The translations under genes and the position numbers were made by a program. The notes under the pieces were generated by a model. The model was not told where the DNA came from, made no database searches, and saw nothing but the letters and a program-made list of their open reading frames with translations. From assembly GCF_003634045.1 (NCBI RefSeq), contig NZ_RBIM01000001.1, positions 186,001 to 250,000 on the forward strand: a stretch of DNA of 64,000 nt, in the 5' to 3' direction. Position 1 is the stretch's first letter, and each line of letters begins with the position of its first letter. This stretch comes from Maricaulis maris. Lineage in GTDB: Bacteria; Pseudomonadota; Alphaproteobacteria; Caulobacterales; Maricaulaceae. Positions 1 through 9,524 of the stretch are shown here, piece after piece.

Positions 1-993
1 GCCATCTGGCTGCAGGCCGGAGCGCCGTTCGACCCTGAGCGCCAGGCGGCGCTGGAAGCCTGGCTGGAGGTCGATCCTCGCCATGGCGAGGCCCTGTCGG
101 CTTGCCTCGATCTTGACGCGGCGCTTGAGCAGATGCGGTTCGGCGGTTGGGCCGAGGACCTGATCGCTGAAGTCGAGGCCGAGCTCGATCACGTCGCACC
201 TGCGCCACGTCCTGCCGGTATCGTTGCCGGCCTGGGATGGAGGCCGCTCGCCCTGGCGGCCTCGATCCTCCTGCTGTTGGCCGTGACCCCTTTCCTGGTC
301 GGCCCGCTTCTGGTCGGCACACCGACGGCGCCGGTCGAACAGGTTGTCGCCGAAGCCTTCTCGACCGAACGCGGGGAAATGCAGACCCGGGTCCTGGCCG
401 ACGGGTCCACCGTCACATTGAATACCGGTTCGCGCATCGAGGTCAGTTTCAGCGACCGCGAGCGCCGTATCGTTTTGCCGCGCGGTGAGGCCCTGTTCGA
501 AGTTTCGCACGATCCGTCACGCCCCTTCATCGTCGCGGCGGGCGGGTATGAGGTGCGGGCCGTCGGCACCGCGTTCAACGTCTATACCCGTGCTGACGGG
601 CGCACGATGGTCACCGTTGTCGAAGGGATCGTGCAGGCGCGCGATACGGTTGCCCAGGCGAATCCGGCCCTGTTGCATGCCGGCGACCAGGTTGAATTGG
701 CCCCGGGGACGCCACTGCCGACACCGCAACGGGTCGATGCCGACCTGGCCGTGGCCTGGCGCTCCGGCCGGCTTGTGTTCGACGGGCGGCGCTTGGCAGA
801 TGTCGTCGACGAGTTCCGGCGCTATGGGGATATTGCCGTCGAATTTGCCGATCCGGATGTTGCTGAAATTGCCGTGTCCGGCGTGTTCGACCCGCGCGAC
901 AGCGACGCATTCTTTGCGGCACTCGACCGGATGGGCCCGGTCGGGATTGATCGCGATGTCGACCGGATCCGGCTTTACAGTTCCAATGAGTGA
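1..993 (+). CDS. FecR-family anti-sigma / sigma regulator (5' partial)
   Basis: Membrane-bound regulator that transmits an outer-membrane receptor signal to a FecI-type ECF sigma factor. The frame is open from base 1, so the true start lies left of the window; 330 residues are visible and the first ATG at 133 is internal. The first visible residues contain a WL...WL...DPRHGEAL pattern typical of the cytoplasmic N-terminal (DUF4880) part of FecR proteins. One membrane segment lies near visible residues 80-100. A periplasmic FecR domain follows, with the typical VLADGSTVTLNTGS and VVEGIVQ stretches, and a C-terminal STN-like region ends the protein. It lies 61 nt before an STN-bearing TonB receptor, the standard partner order. 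The matching FecI sigma gene would be expected just left of the window; that is inference. Confidence 0.9.
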   Translation, partial: AIWLQAGAPFDPERQAALEAWLEVDPRHGEALSACLDLDAALEQMRFGGWAEDLIAEVEAELDHVAPAPRPAGIVAGLGWRPLALAASILLLLAVTPFLVGPLLVGTPTAPVEQVVAEAFSTERGEMQTRVLADGSTVTLNTGSRIEVSFSDRERRIVLPRGEALFEVSHDPSRPFIVAAGGYEVRAVGTAFNVYTRADGRTMVTVVEGIVQARDTVAQANPALLHAGDQVELAPGTPLPTPQRVDADLAVAWRSGRLVFDGRRLADVVDEFRRYGDIAVEFADPDVAEIAVSGVFDPRDSDAFFAALDRMGPVGIDRDVDRIRLYSSNE

Positions 994-1054
994 CGGGCGG
1001 GGAGGTGCCACTGCACACCCCGGGGACGGGCCCGGACAGGTTTGAGGGGACGGC

Positions 1055-4000
1055 ATGCGCGTCAGGCGGTCAGGTCTGAGCTTCGCTGCCCGGCTGTTGG
1101 CTGGCGCGGCCATGAGCCTTGTTCTGGCGCCGTGTGCCATGGCGCAGGCCGACACGCCGGCCAGCGCTGAAGCGGGCCGAGAAACCCGCATCCTGTTCGA
1201 CATTCCGGCGGGGCCGCTCGCCAACGCATTGCGTCGCTACTCCATCCTCACCGGCCGCCAGCTCCTGTTCGAATCGCGTCTTGTCGAGGGGCGTCGCGTG
1301 GCGGCCCTGCGGGGTCTGGCAACGCCCGGCGAGGCACTTGATGAATTGTTGGCCGGCACCGGCCTGCAGGTTGACCGGGTCGATGCCCGCACCGGGGTCC
1401 TGTCAGTCTCGGTACCGGTATCGACATCACCTGATGTGGCGACGGGTCTGCCCGTCGAGGCGGCCCGGGTTGTTGAAAGCCGGCCTGTTGGTTGGTTGAC
1501 CTTGTCCGGCACCGCAGTACCGGCTGATCCGGGCGAGGTTATCGTGGTGACCGGGTCCCGCTTTGCCCGCTCCAATCTGACGGCGGTGACGCCGGTCTTC
1601 GTCTTGGGTCGCGCCGAGATGGAAGCCTCCGGAGCCTATGAAATGGGGGCGCTGCTGGCGGCACAGTCTCCAGCGACACTCGAGTTCTCGGGACAATCGA
1701 CGCATCTGAGCGCCCAGAATGCAGGCCTCACATCGGTCGGCTTGCGGGGGTTGGGAACGACCCGGACCCTGGTGCTGATCGACGGGCGTCGGACTGTGTC
1801 CAACAGCGGCAATGCCAGTCGTTTCGGATCAGGTTCCATCCCGGTCGAGTTTGTCGAACGGGTCGAGATCACAACCGGCGGTGCGTCGGCGCTGTACGGC
1901 TCGGATGCCATCGCCGGCGTGGTCAATTTCGTGCTTCGCGACGGTATCGACGGCGGTTCGGTGCTTTTCCAATCGGGTTTGACCGAAGATGGTGGCGGTG
2001 CCTTTTCGGTGGGGGCCATGACCATAGGGCGCGCGTTTGCGGCCGGCCGCGGCCATGTGCTTGCCAACCTCACGATCGATCAGGTCGGCCGCATCGGCGG
2101 CGACCAGCGGGACTGGGCGCAGGCCGATATCGCTCTCTCCAATGACGGCACGCAATTGGAGGCGGACCGCAGCACCTACACGTCCGGTGGGCGCTTCATT
2201 GGTTATGATTTCTGGTTTGATGAATCCGGTCTTCAGCAGGGGTTTGACCCGGACCTGGACAGTGTCTCGATCCGGCCCGAAGCCACGGTCAGCTTGCCGC
2301 GCGAGCGTCAGATGCTGTCGTTGAAGGCCCGCTATGATTTGGCAGATCATGTCGAACTCTTTGCGACGGCCCTCATTTCACGCAGTCAGAGCCGGGCGAC
2401 ACGCGAAGCACAGACGGCTTATTACGGGCAGGATTTTGGTCCCGACCGGGCCGATATCGGTCGTATCGCGCTGGATAATCCTTTTGTGCCCGAAGCGATC
2501 CGTGATGCGGCGCTGGCCGACGGGCTGAGCGGTATCACCTGGCGTCGACGCTTTACCGAATTGGGGCCGGAATATCGCGATATTGACCGCGCGACCGACC
2601 GTTTCTGGGCCGGGCTCACGGGGCAGGCGGCGGGCTGGGACTGGGAGGCCTATGTCGGCCATGGGCGCTACACCCAGATCCAGTTGCGCAGCGGCGAACT
2701 CAACTATCGCCATATCCAGAACGCACTCGATGTCGAGCCGGTCGCCGGCGGATCGGGCGGCTATCAATGCCGCGACAGCGCCGCCCGGCTCGCCGGTTGT
2801 GTGCCACTCGACATGTTCGGCGTCGGTTCGATCAGCGCTCAAGCCGCGGACTATATCCGAGCGACCGACCGGCTCGATATTGATGTGCGCCAGGATACAT
2901 TCGGTGTCACGCTGACCGGCGAGGCCGTCTTTCCGGGCCTGGGTGCCATACCCTTGGCCCTGGGCGTCGAGCACCGGCGTGACCAGCAGCATACGGTCGG
3001 TGATCCGGTCACCCAGTCGCGCGATACCGGTTATGTCGATGTGCCGGACCTGGATGCGGCCGTGGATGCAACGGAAGCCTTTTTCGAAACCTCCCTGACG
3101 CTGTTGTCCGGGCGACCGATGATTGAGCATCTCGGTGTCGAATTCGCGGGGCGATTGGCCCGCTACGACATTGAAAGTGTTGGCGGGGTCGGCAGTTTCC
3201 GGCTTGGCGCCAGCTGGGTGGTGTCACCCGGTTTGCAAGTGCGCGCCCAGATCGCCAATGCCCAGCGGGCGCCGGGCATGAATGAGTTGTACTCGCCGCC
3301 GCGCGGCGATTACGACAGCGTGTCGGACCCATGCGACGGCGTCACACCGGCATCGTCCGGCACTGTGGCGGAGAATTGCCGCGCCGATGCCCGTATTGCC
3401 GCCGTGATCGCAAGCGACGGCGTTTTCACGCAGAGTGGCAGCAGCGTCTATGCGCCCAATTCCGGCAATCCCGATCTCACCGAGGAGGGCGCGCGGAGCT
3501 GGAATCTCGGTTTTGTCTTTACACCACCGCAGCGTCCCGGCTTCTCGCTGATGCTGGACGCCTATGATATCCGCGTTGACGGGGCGATCTCATCGCTGAG
3601 CAGCCAGTCGCTGCTGCGTGAATGTTACGGCGCGACAAGCCTGCCTGCCGCGAACGCCTATTGCGACACGATTGAACGATCCCAGTCCGGCCAATTGGTC
3701 GCGATGCTCAATCGCACCGATAATCTGCATGCGCTCACATCAAGCGGCGTCGATATGCGTATCCGCGAGGGCTGGCGTGTCACGGATGGCTGGTTGCGTG
3801 GCGACTGGAATGCGCAACTTCTCTACGCCTACACCCATCGCCTGCAGCAGGAGTTCGCGCGCACGGATGGTTCGGTCCAGATCAATCGCTGGGACGGCGA
3901 GGTCGGCACGCCGACGCATCGTTGGGCCGGCTCGCTGACCTGGGAGCGCGGTGACTGGCAATTGCAATGGCGCGCCCGCTATGAGGGGGCCGGTCTGGAC

Positions 4001-4255
4001 AGTCATGATCGCGCTGCCGCGGGCGATACCGATGGCCAGCTCTTCCTGGCGGTGGACCCCTGGCTGCAACACGATGTGTCGGCCCGGATCGATCTTGCCG
4101 ACGGCTGGCGCTTGTTCGGCGGGATCAACAATGTCTTTCATGACTATGGTCCCTTCCTTCCCAGTGGCACCGACAGTGGCGACCGGCGCAATTTCAACCC
4201 GGCCTATGATGTCGCGGGACGCACGGCTTATCTGGGTTTGAGGCGCAACTGGTAG
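1055..4255 (+). CDS. TonB-dependent receptor with N-terminal STN signalling domain
   Basis: Outer-membrane active transporter of 1066 aa that should also signal through the FecR protein encoded upstream. A signal peptide ends near residue 31 (LAPCAMAQA). The STN domain lies at about residues 46-110, with the typical core IPAGPLANALRRYSILTGRQ. A TonB-box/plug start follows at about residues 160-170 (EVIVVTGSR), then the plug with LRGLGTTRTLVLIDGRR, and a long 22-strand-type barrel ending in the aromatic C-terminus LGLRRNW. STN domains occur in receptors such as FecA and FpvA that activate ECF sigma factors. The substrate cannot be read from sequence. The barrel is clearly related to that of the next gene. 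No frameshift is seen. Confidence 0.93.
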   Translation: MRVRRSGLSFAARLLAGAAMSLVLAPCAMAQADTPASAEAGRETRILFDIPAGPLANALRRYSILTGRQLLFESRLVEGRRVAALRGLATPGEALDELLAGTGLQVDRVDARTGVLSVSVPVSTSPDVATGLPVEAARVVESRPVGWLTLSGTAVPADPGEVIVVTGSRFARSNLTAVTPVFVLGRAEMEASGAYEMGALLAAQSPATLEFSGQSTHLSAQNAGLTSVGLRGLGTTRTLVLIDGRRTVSNSGNASRFGSGSIPVEFVERVEITTGGASALYGSDAIAGVVNFVLRDGIDGGSVLFQSGLTEDGGGAFSVGAMTIGRAFAAGRGHVLANLTIDQVGRIGGDQRDWAQADIALSNDGTQLEADRSTYTSGGRFIGYDFWFDESGLQQGFDPDLDSVSIRPEATVSLPRERQMLSLKARYDLADHVELFATALISRSQSRATREAQTAYYGQDFGPDRADIGRIALDNPFVPEAIRDAALADGLSGITWRRRFTELGPEYRDIDRATDRFWAGLTGQAAGWDWEAYVGHGRYTQIQLRSGELNYRHIQNALDVEPVAGGSGGYQCRDSAARLAGCVPLDMFGVGSISAQAADYIRATDRLDIDVRQDTFGVTLTGEAVFPGLGAIPLALGVEHRRDQQHTVGDPVTQSRDTGYVDVPDLDAAVDATEAFFETSLTLLSGRPMIEHLGVEFAGRLARYDIESVGGVGSFRLGASWVVSPGLQVRAQIANAQRAPGMNELYSPPRGDYDSVSDPCDGVTPASSGTVAENCRADARIAAVIASDGVFTQSGSSVYAPNSGNPDLTEEGARSWNLGFVFTPPQRPGFSLMLDAYDIRVDGAISSLSSQSLLRECYGATSLPAANAYCDTIERSQSGQLVAMLNRTDNLHALTSSGVDMRIREGWRVTDGWLRGDWNAQLLYAYTHRLQQEFARTDGSVQINRWDGEVGTPTHRWAGSLTWERGDWQLQWRARYEGAGLDSHDRAAAGDTDGQLFLAVDPWLQHDVSARIDLADGWRLFGGINNVFHDYGPFLPSGTDSGDRRNFNPAYDVAGRTAYLGLRRNW

Positions 4256-4400
4256 TCCCTCCGCCGGTCAAGGTCGGACGGAATTTCACAAAAATGTCGC
4301 TGTGCAGGTACCCGACCCGCGCGCTGGCGTGTCTCCCCTAGACAGGCGTGTTGACCCGCCGTCGAGGGGACGGCGTGGCATGCGACGAGGGGAGTATCCA

Positions 4401-7310
4401 ATGCGGGAGTTGAAACGAGTGGGCCGGGCAACGACACGGGGCACGCTGATGGTTGGTGCGGCGATGTCTGCAATCGTGCTGGCAAGCACGGCGGGTCTGG
4501 CGCAACAAACAAGTGAAGCGCCGGCAGGGGCCAATCAGGATGACACGATTGTCGTCACCGGATCGCGTATCCGCCGGACCAATGCCACCACCGCAATCCC
4601 GACGCAGATTTTCACGACCAATGACATTGTCGAGTCCGGCACGGTCGATGTTGGCGAGCTGCTCGCCGAAATGCCCGGCGTGGATGCCGACCTGTCGCCG
4701 GAAAACTCTGAGCTCTCGATCCAGAATTCAGGCCTGTCGACGGTCAATCTGCGGGGCCTTGGCGCCGATCGCACCCTGGTGCTGATCAATGGCCGCCGGG
4801 CCGTCTCGAACTCGGGCAATGGCGAGCGGGTCAGCCTGCAAACCATCCCGGCCGGTTTTGTTCAGTCGATTGAAGTCACAACGGGCGGCGCCTCCGCGAT
4901 TTACGGATCGGATGCGATTGCCGGTGTTGCCAACATCATTCTCGAGCGTGATTTCGACGGTATCGAAGTGAATGCCCGTTACGGTTTTGCCGACGCCAGT
5001 GGCGAAGAGGAAACCACGGTCGAACTGACGATGGGCCGCAATTTCGACAATGACCGCGGCAATATCATGTTCGGCGCCAGCTATGACCATGAAACCCCGA
5101 TCTATGCCGACGAAACGCGTCCGGATTCGCTCCGTTTTGACGACTGGTCGGGCAATGGCGAGTTCAACGATATCTACCTGTCATCCTATATTCCGGGGGG
5201 GCGGTTTGAGAGCGATGACGCTTGGAATGTCGATGGTGTTTGGTACAATGACCAGTCTCTGGCCCCGAATGACGGTCGCAATCCCAGTGTCGGTTTCGAG
5301 ACCGACCTTGATGGGTTCAATTTCCGCCCGGGCCGCACCCTGTCGCCGGAAGTCACAGCTTATACGGCCGCGCTCGCAGCCCGCTACGAGTTCGACAATG
5401 GCGTTGAAGCGACGGCTGACTTCCTCTGGTCGCGTGTCGACAGCCTGTATGAGGGCTCGTACGAAGCCGCGATCTATTCCACCGATGTCGGCCCGTTGGG
5501 CAATACGTTCGATATCGGCCAGATCGCCAGCGACCACCCCTTCATCCCGGCTGCGGTTGAAGAAACACGTGTCGGCTCGGTGAGCTGGTATCGCCGCTTC
5601 AACGAGATCGGTCAGGAAACCCGCGACAATGAGCGCACGACGGCCCGCGCCGCCGTCGGTCTTGCTGGTGATTTGGGCGACACTTGGCGCTGGCAGACCT
5701 TCGCCACTTATGGACGGTTTGAGCAGAACCAGATTCAGGGCAATAATCTCAACTATCTCAACATCCACCATGCGCTCGACATCGAGTCGGACGGAAATGG
5801 CGGCTATCAATGTGTCGATGCCGGCGCCCGGGCTGATGGCTGCGTTCCGCTCGACATTTTCGGTGAGGGATCGATCACGCCGGAAATGGCTGACTACATC
5901 CGGATTGCTGGCCATGTGCAGCAAATCCGCGAACAGACGGTTCTGGGCGGCTCTGTCGACGGCGATCTGTTCGAGATGCCGGCCGGCACGGTTGCGGCGG
6001 CGTTCGGCATTGAATGGCGTGAAGAGAGCCAGGACACCAATGTCGACGCGATCATTCTGGAAGAGACGACCAGCCTCTCGGTCGTCCCGGAAATCGAGGC
6101 CAGCTTCGATGTGGTTGAAGCCTTCGCCGAGCTGGAAATTCCGCTGTTTTCCAATGTGACCGCCCAGCTGGCCGGTCGCGTCGCGGATTATTCCACCATC
6201 GGCACGATCTATTCCTACAATGCGGGGGGCTATTGGGAACCGACTGACAGCCTGCGCCTGCGCGGTCAGTATTCCCGCTCGCAACGGGCGCCGACGATCA
6301 CGGAAATCTTCTCGGCTCCGCGTCAGGACTCCGACAGCCTGCTCGACCCGTGTGACGGGTTGATGCCGGATGGCAGCGGTGTGACGCCGCCGGCCGGAAG
6401 TGACTTCAGTGCCGCAACGATTTCTGCGAACTGTCTTTCTGAAGCGGGCATCCAGGCCTATTTCGCCGATCCCAACAATGCCGGTCAGCCCTTCGAGTTC
6501 GACGGCTCGGTCAATGGTCCCAATGCCGGCAATCTGAATGTCCGGGAAGAAACGGCCGATACCTTCACGGTGGGCGCGGTCTGGGCTCCGAGCTTCGCTG
6601 AAGACCTCTACATCATCGTGGACTACTACAATATCCGCGTTGAGGATGCGATCGGTTCGATCTCGACCCAGACCACGGTCGATCTGTGTTATGGCGCGGC
6701 CGATTTCCCGAACAACCGTTTCTGCGATGTCATCACCCGTGACGCCTCGGACGGCCGGGTTGTGGAGGTCATCAATCGCCAGGAAAACCTCAACGAGCTG
6801 CTCTCCGAAGGCATTGATGTCTCGGTGATGTGGGACTTCGAGGTCGACAGCCTGCCGGGTGAATTCGGTCTGGACCTGCGCTATTCGCGCTCGCTGGCCG
6901 ATGAGTTCGAGTTTGTCGGTGAGGCCGGTCAGCCGGTCCGCGAAGACTCCAACGGCTCCATGTATGATCCGACGCATGAAGCCCGCGCCCGCCTGTCCTG
7001 GAGCGAAGGCGGTTTCTACGCCTCCTATACGCTGCACTACGAGTCTGGTGGCATTGACGATCTCGACGTCGATCCGACCGACCCGCTCTATTTCGTGGCG
7101 GATGACCAGTTCCGGTCCAATGTCTATGCCCGCTACCGCTTCGACAATGACTACCGGACGAGTGTCTATGCCGGTGTCACGAACTTGTTCGATGAAATGG
7201 GTCCCTTCATGCCGGGCAATTTCGCGAGCGGTTCGAGCTCGAACATCAACTCGCCGCAAAACTCGCTCGTCGGGCGGCAGTTCTACTTCGGTATCCGCAG
7301 CGAGTTCTGA
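4401..7310 (+). CDS. TonB-dependent receptor without STN domain
   Basis: Outer-membrane active transporter of 969 aa. I choose the ATG at 4401 over an in-frame ATG at 4302 because GAGGGGAG at 4387-4394 sits 6 nt before it and because translation from there gives a clean signal peptide ending in ASTAGLAQ. The mature protein begins almost directly with the plug (DDTIVVTGSRIRR), so there is no STN domain, unlike the preceding gene. Shared blocks with that gene, such as LNYLNIHHALDIE...GGYQC...GCVPLDIFG, show the two are paralogues. The C-terminus ends FYFGIRSEF, typical for an outer-membrane barrel. It is probably co-transcribed with the upstream receptor. The substrate is unknown; the exported peptidase downstream suggests peptides. 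Confidence 0.92.
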   Translation: MRELKRVGRATTRGTLMVGAAMSAIVLASTAGLAQQTSEAPAGANQDDTIVVTGSRIRRTNATTAIPTQIFTTNDIVESGTVDVGELLAEMPGVDADLSPENSELSIQNSGLSTVNLRGLGADRTLVLINGRRAVSNSGNGERVSLQTIPAGFVQSIEVTTGGASAIYGSDAIAGVANIILERDFDGIEVNARYGFADASGEEETTVELTMGRNFDNDRGNIMFGASYDHETPIYADETRPDSLRFDDWSGNGEFNDIYLSSYIPGGRFESDDAWNVDGVWYNDQSLAPNDGRNPSVGFETDLDGFNFRPGRTLSPEVTAYTAALAARYEFDNGVEATADFLWSRVDSLYEGSYEAAIYSTDVGPLGNTFDIGQIASDHPFIPAAVEETRVGSVSWYRRFNEIGQETRDNERTTARAAVGLAGDLGDTWRWQTFATYGRFEQNQIQGNNLNYLNIHHALDIESDGNGGYQCVDAGARADGCVPLDIFGEGSITPEMADYIRIAGHVQQIREQTVLGGSVDGDLFEMPAGTVAAAFGIEWREESQDTNVDAIILEETTSLSVVPEIEASFDVVEAFAELEIPLFSNVTAQLAGRVADYSTIGTIYSYNAGGYWEPTDSLRLRGQYSRSQRAPTITEIFSAPRQDSDSLLDPCDGLMPDGSGVTPPAGSDFSAATISANCLSEAGIQAYFADPNNAGQPFEFDGSVNGPNAGNLNVREETADTFTVGAVWAPSFAEDLYIIVDYYNIRVEDAIGSISTQTTVDLCYGAADFPNNRFCDVITRDASDGRVVEVINRQENLNELLSEGIDVSVMWDFEVDSLPGEFGLDLRYSRSLADEFEFVGEAGQPVREDSNGSMYDPTHEARARLSWSEGGFYASYTLHYESGGIDDLDVDPTDPLYFVADDQFRSNVYARYRFDNDYRTSVYAGVTNLFDEMGPFMPGNFASGSSSNINSPQNSLVGRQFYFGIRSEF

Positions 7311-7339
7311 TCGCGCTGCCAACCGGTTCCTCCGGTGAC

Positions 7340-7376
7340 GCCCGTCCCGATCCGCCCTGCGGCGGTCGGGGCGGGC
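7340..7376 (+). terminator. Strong GC hairpin after the receptor pair
   Basis: An 11-bp outer stem (7340-7350 with 7366-7376, one G-T pair) continues, after a single bulged T, into a 5-bp inner stem with a CTGC loop. It sits 30 nt after the receptor stop and 63 nt before the S9 peptidase start. There is no T-run behind it, so it may slow or process the transcript rather than terminate it as a standard intrinsic terminator. Confidence 0.45.
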
Positions 7377-7439
7377 GGATCCGCTTCGCGCAGATGGCCT
7401 GCGCGCTAATTCTTTCCCGACATTCCTGCGGAGTCTGAC

Positions 7440-9509
7440 ATGATCCGATCAACCGTCCTGGCCAGCCTGGCCTTTGCGGGCTGGCTGAGCTGTGCCTTGC
7501 CGCAGGCCGCTTTCGCGCTCGCCGATGACAATCGCTTGGTGGCCCTCAATCCCGCAGCGGCCACCGAGCGGCGTGACATGACGCCCGTCGACATGATCGA
7601 GTTGCCCCGCCTGGATGGTATTCGCGTGTCACATGATGGTCGGTCCGCCCTGGTTCAGCGCGTCAGCACGGATTGGGCCGAAGACGAGAACGAGACCGGC
7701 TATTGGCTCTGGCAGCAGGGCCAGACCGGCCTGGTCCACCAACCGGATCTCGACGCCGCTGATCGCGTTGTCTTTTCACCCGATGGGCGGCGCATAGCTG
7801 CCGAGATCGCGCCGGAAGGCAGCAGCAATGACGAAGTCTATATCCGCGATCTCGACGGTGGCGAGCTGGAGCGTCTGACCCGTCATCCCACGGCCGTCCG
7901 CTCGATCACCTGGTCTCCGGACGAGCTGTTCGTCTATTACATCGCCAGCGATGCCCGCTCCGAGGCCGAGCGCGAGCGGCGCAGCACCACGCATATCGTT
8001 GATCCCTACTATGAATCGACGCGTCGCCGACATCTCTGGCGGGTGCGGGTGGACAGCGGCGTGCGTCAACAGGTCACCCAGGGTGAACTCCATGTCCGCG
8101 GCTATCACCTTGCGGCCAATGGCGCGATCCTGGTCCGGGTTTCGACCGAAACCCATCCCGATGCGACCTATCAGAGCGAATTGATGGTGGCGGCCGGACC
8201 GAGCGAGCCCTTTCGCCGCGTCACATCGAACAACTGGCCGGAAGCCAATGCCCGTCTGTCGCCGGATGGTCGCCGGATCGCCTATCGCGCCCGACTGGGC
8301 CAGGACGGGCTTGATTATGTGCAGGAAAAACTGGTCGTGCTCGACCTTGAGGGCGGCGTCACCCGCGTGCTGGCGCCGGACGCCAGTTGGGAAGTCGACG
8401 GGTTCGCCTGGTTGCCCGGCGGCGCAAGCCTGGTCGTTGCGGTCCGTGACGGCGTCCGCTCCGGCCTGGTGCGTGTCGATGTCGATGCCGGCAGCCTGAC
8501 CGTGATCTCGCTCGAGGACCGGGCCTTGGTCGACTGGTCGCTGGCGGATGAGACCGGTGAGGTGCTGGCGCTGTTCCAGACCGAAGCCAGCAATGGTGAC
8601 CTCTGGCGTGTGACCCCGGACGGGGAGAGCGAACGTCTCACGACGATCGGTGCGGCGACGGTGTCGGCGTTCAACCGGCCGCAGCAACAGCGTGTCGAGT
8701 GGCGCAGTCATGATGGCGCGGTGATTGAGGGTTTTTATTTTCCGCCTCTGCGTGCTGGCGATGGTCCGCCGCCGCTGGTCGTCCAGATCCATGGTGGCCC
8801 ACGCTCAAGCGACCAGTTCGGCCAGTGGAAATGGTCGCGCTATGTGCCGGTGCTTGCGGCTGAGGGCTATGCTGTCCTGTGGGTAAACTACCGCGGCGGT
8901 GTCGGTTATGGCGATGAATTCATGCGTGGCATGCACGGAGAATACTTCGCCCATGCCGACCGGGATGTGCTGACGGGTGTCGATCATCTGCTGGCGTCAG
9001 GTCTGGCGGATCCTGACCGGATGATCATTTCCGGCTGGAGTGCCGGCGGCCACATGACCAATCGACTGATCACGCAGACCGACCGGTTCGCGGCGGCGAT
9101 GAGCGGTGCCGGGGCGGTCGATTGGGCGGTGCATCACCTGACCAGTGATGTCCGCGGTGCCCGCCGACTCCTGTTTGACGCCGATGTCTGGGCTGAAGGC
9201 GCCTATGACCGCGCCTTTGTGCCGCAATCCCTGTTGCGCGATCTGCATGCGGTGACCACGCCGACCCTGATCTTCGCCGGTGAAGATGATGAGCGTGTTC
9301 ACCCATCCCAGTCGATCATGCTCTATCAGGCATTGCGGAACTTGGGAGTTGAAGCGCGTTTCTACCTGGTGCCTGGCGAAGAGCACAGTTTCAGCGCGCC
9401 GCGTCACCGCCTGTTCCGGCTCAATGCCGAACTGGACTGGTATGGCCGGCATACCGGTGGCCCTGACCGCGACTGGCAGGCGCCGCCTGTCCCGCTGGCG
9501 GATGACTGA
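7440..9509 (+). CDS. Exported S9-family (prolyl oligopeptidase-like) serine peptidase
   Basis: Periplasmic or surface peptidase of 689 aa that cleaves short or structured peptides. A signal peptide ends near residue 26 (PQAAFALA). Residues about 45-430 carry repeated beta-propeller blades (for example RLSPDGRRIAYRAR). The alpha/beta hydrolase domain follows, with HGGPRSSD near the oxyanion region. The catalytic triad is visible as Ser534 in GWSAGG, Asp617 in GEDDERVHP and His649 in GEEHSF. The length matches acylaminoacyl-peptidase and dipeptidyl-peptidase relatives and also the AtxE-type lasso-peptide isopeptidases, which belong to the same fold and are encoded next to FecI/FecR and TonB-receptor genes. 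Sequence alone does not distinguish these; a general oligopeptidase is the safer call. Confidence 0.9.
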   Translation: MIRSTVLASLAFAGWLSCALPQAAFALADDNRLVALNPAAATERRDMTPVDMIELPRLDGIRVSHDGRSALVQRVSTDWAEDENETGYWLWQQGQTGLVHQPDLDAADRVVFSPDGRRIAAEIAPEGSSNDEVYIRDLDGGELERLTRHPTAVRSITWSPDELFVYYIASDARSEAERERRSTTHIVDPYYESTRRRHLWRVRVDSGVRQQVTQGELHVRGYHLAANGAILVRVSTETHPDATYQSELMVAAGPSEPFRRVTSNNWPEANARLSPDGRRIAYRARLGQDGLDYVQEKLVVLDLEGGVTRVLAPDASWEVDGFAWLPGGASLVVAVRDGVRSGLVRVDVDAGSLTVISLEDRALVDWSLADETGEVLALFQTEASNGDLWRVTPDGESERLTTIGAATVSAFNRPQQQRVEWRSHDGAVIEGFYFPPLRAGDGPPPLVVQIHGGPRSSDQFGQWKWSRYVPVLAAEGYAVLWVNYRGGVGYGDEFMRGMHGEYFAHADRDVLTGVDHLLASGLADPDRMIISGWSAGGHMTNRLITQTDRFAAAMSGAGAVDWAVHHLTSDVRGARRLLFDADVWAEGAYDRAFVPQSLLRDLHAVTTPTLIFAGEDDERVHPSQSIMLYQALRNLGVEARFYLVPGEEHSFSAPRHRLFRLNAELDWYGRHTGGPDRDWQAPPVPLADD

Positions 9510-9524
9510 CAGCTTCAATCGGGT

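Noticed and set aside
5181-7322. Long minus-strand frame opposite the second TonB receptor
   Set aside because: The receptor frame has a signal peptide, plug and barrel end; the opposite frame has none of these.
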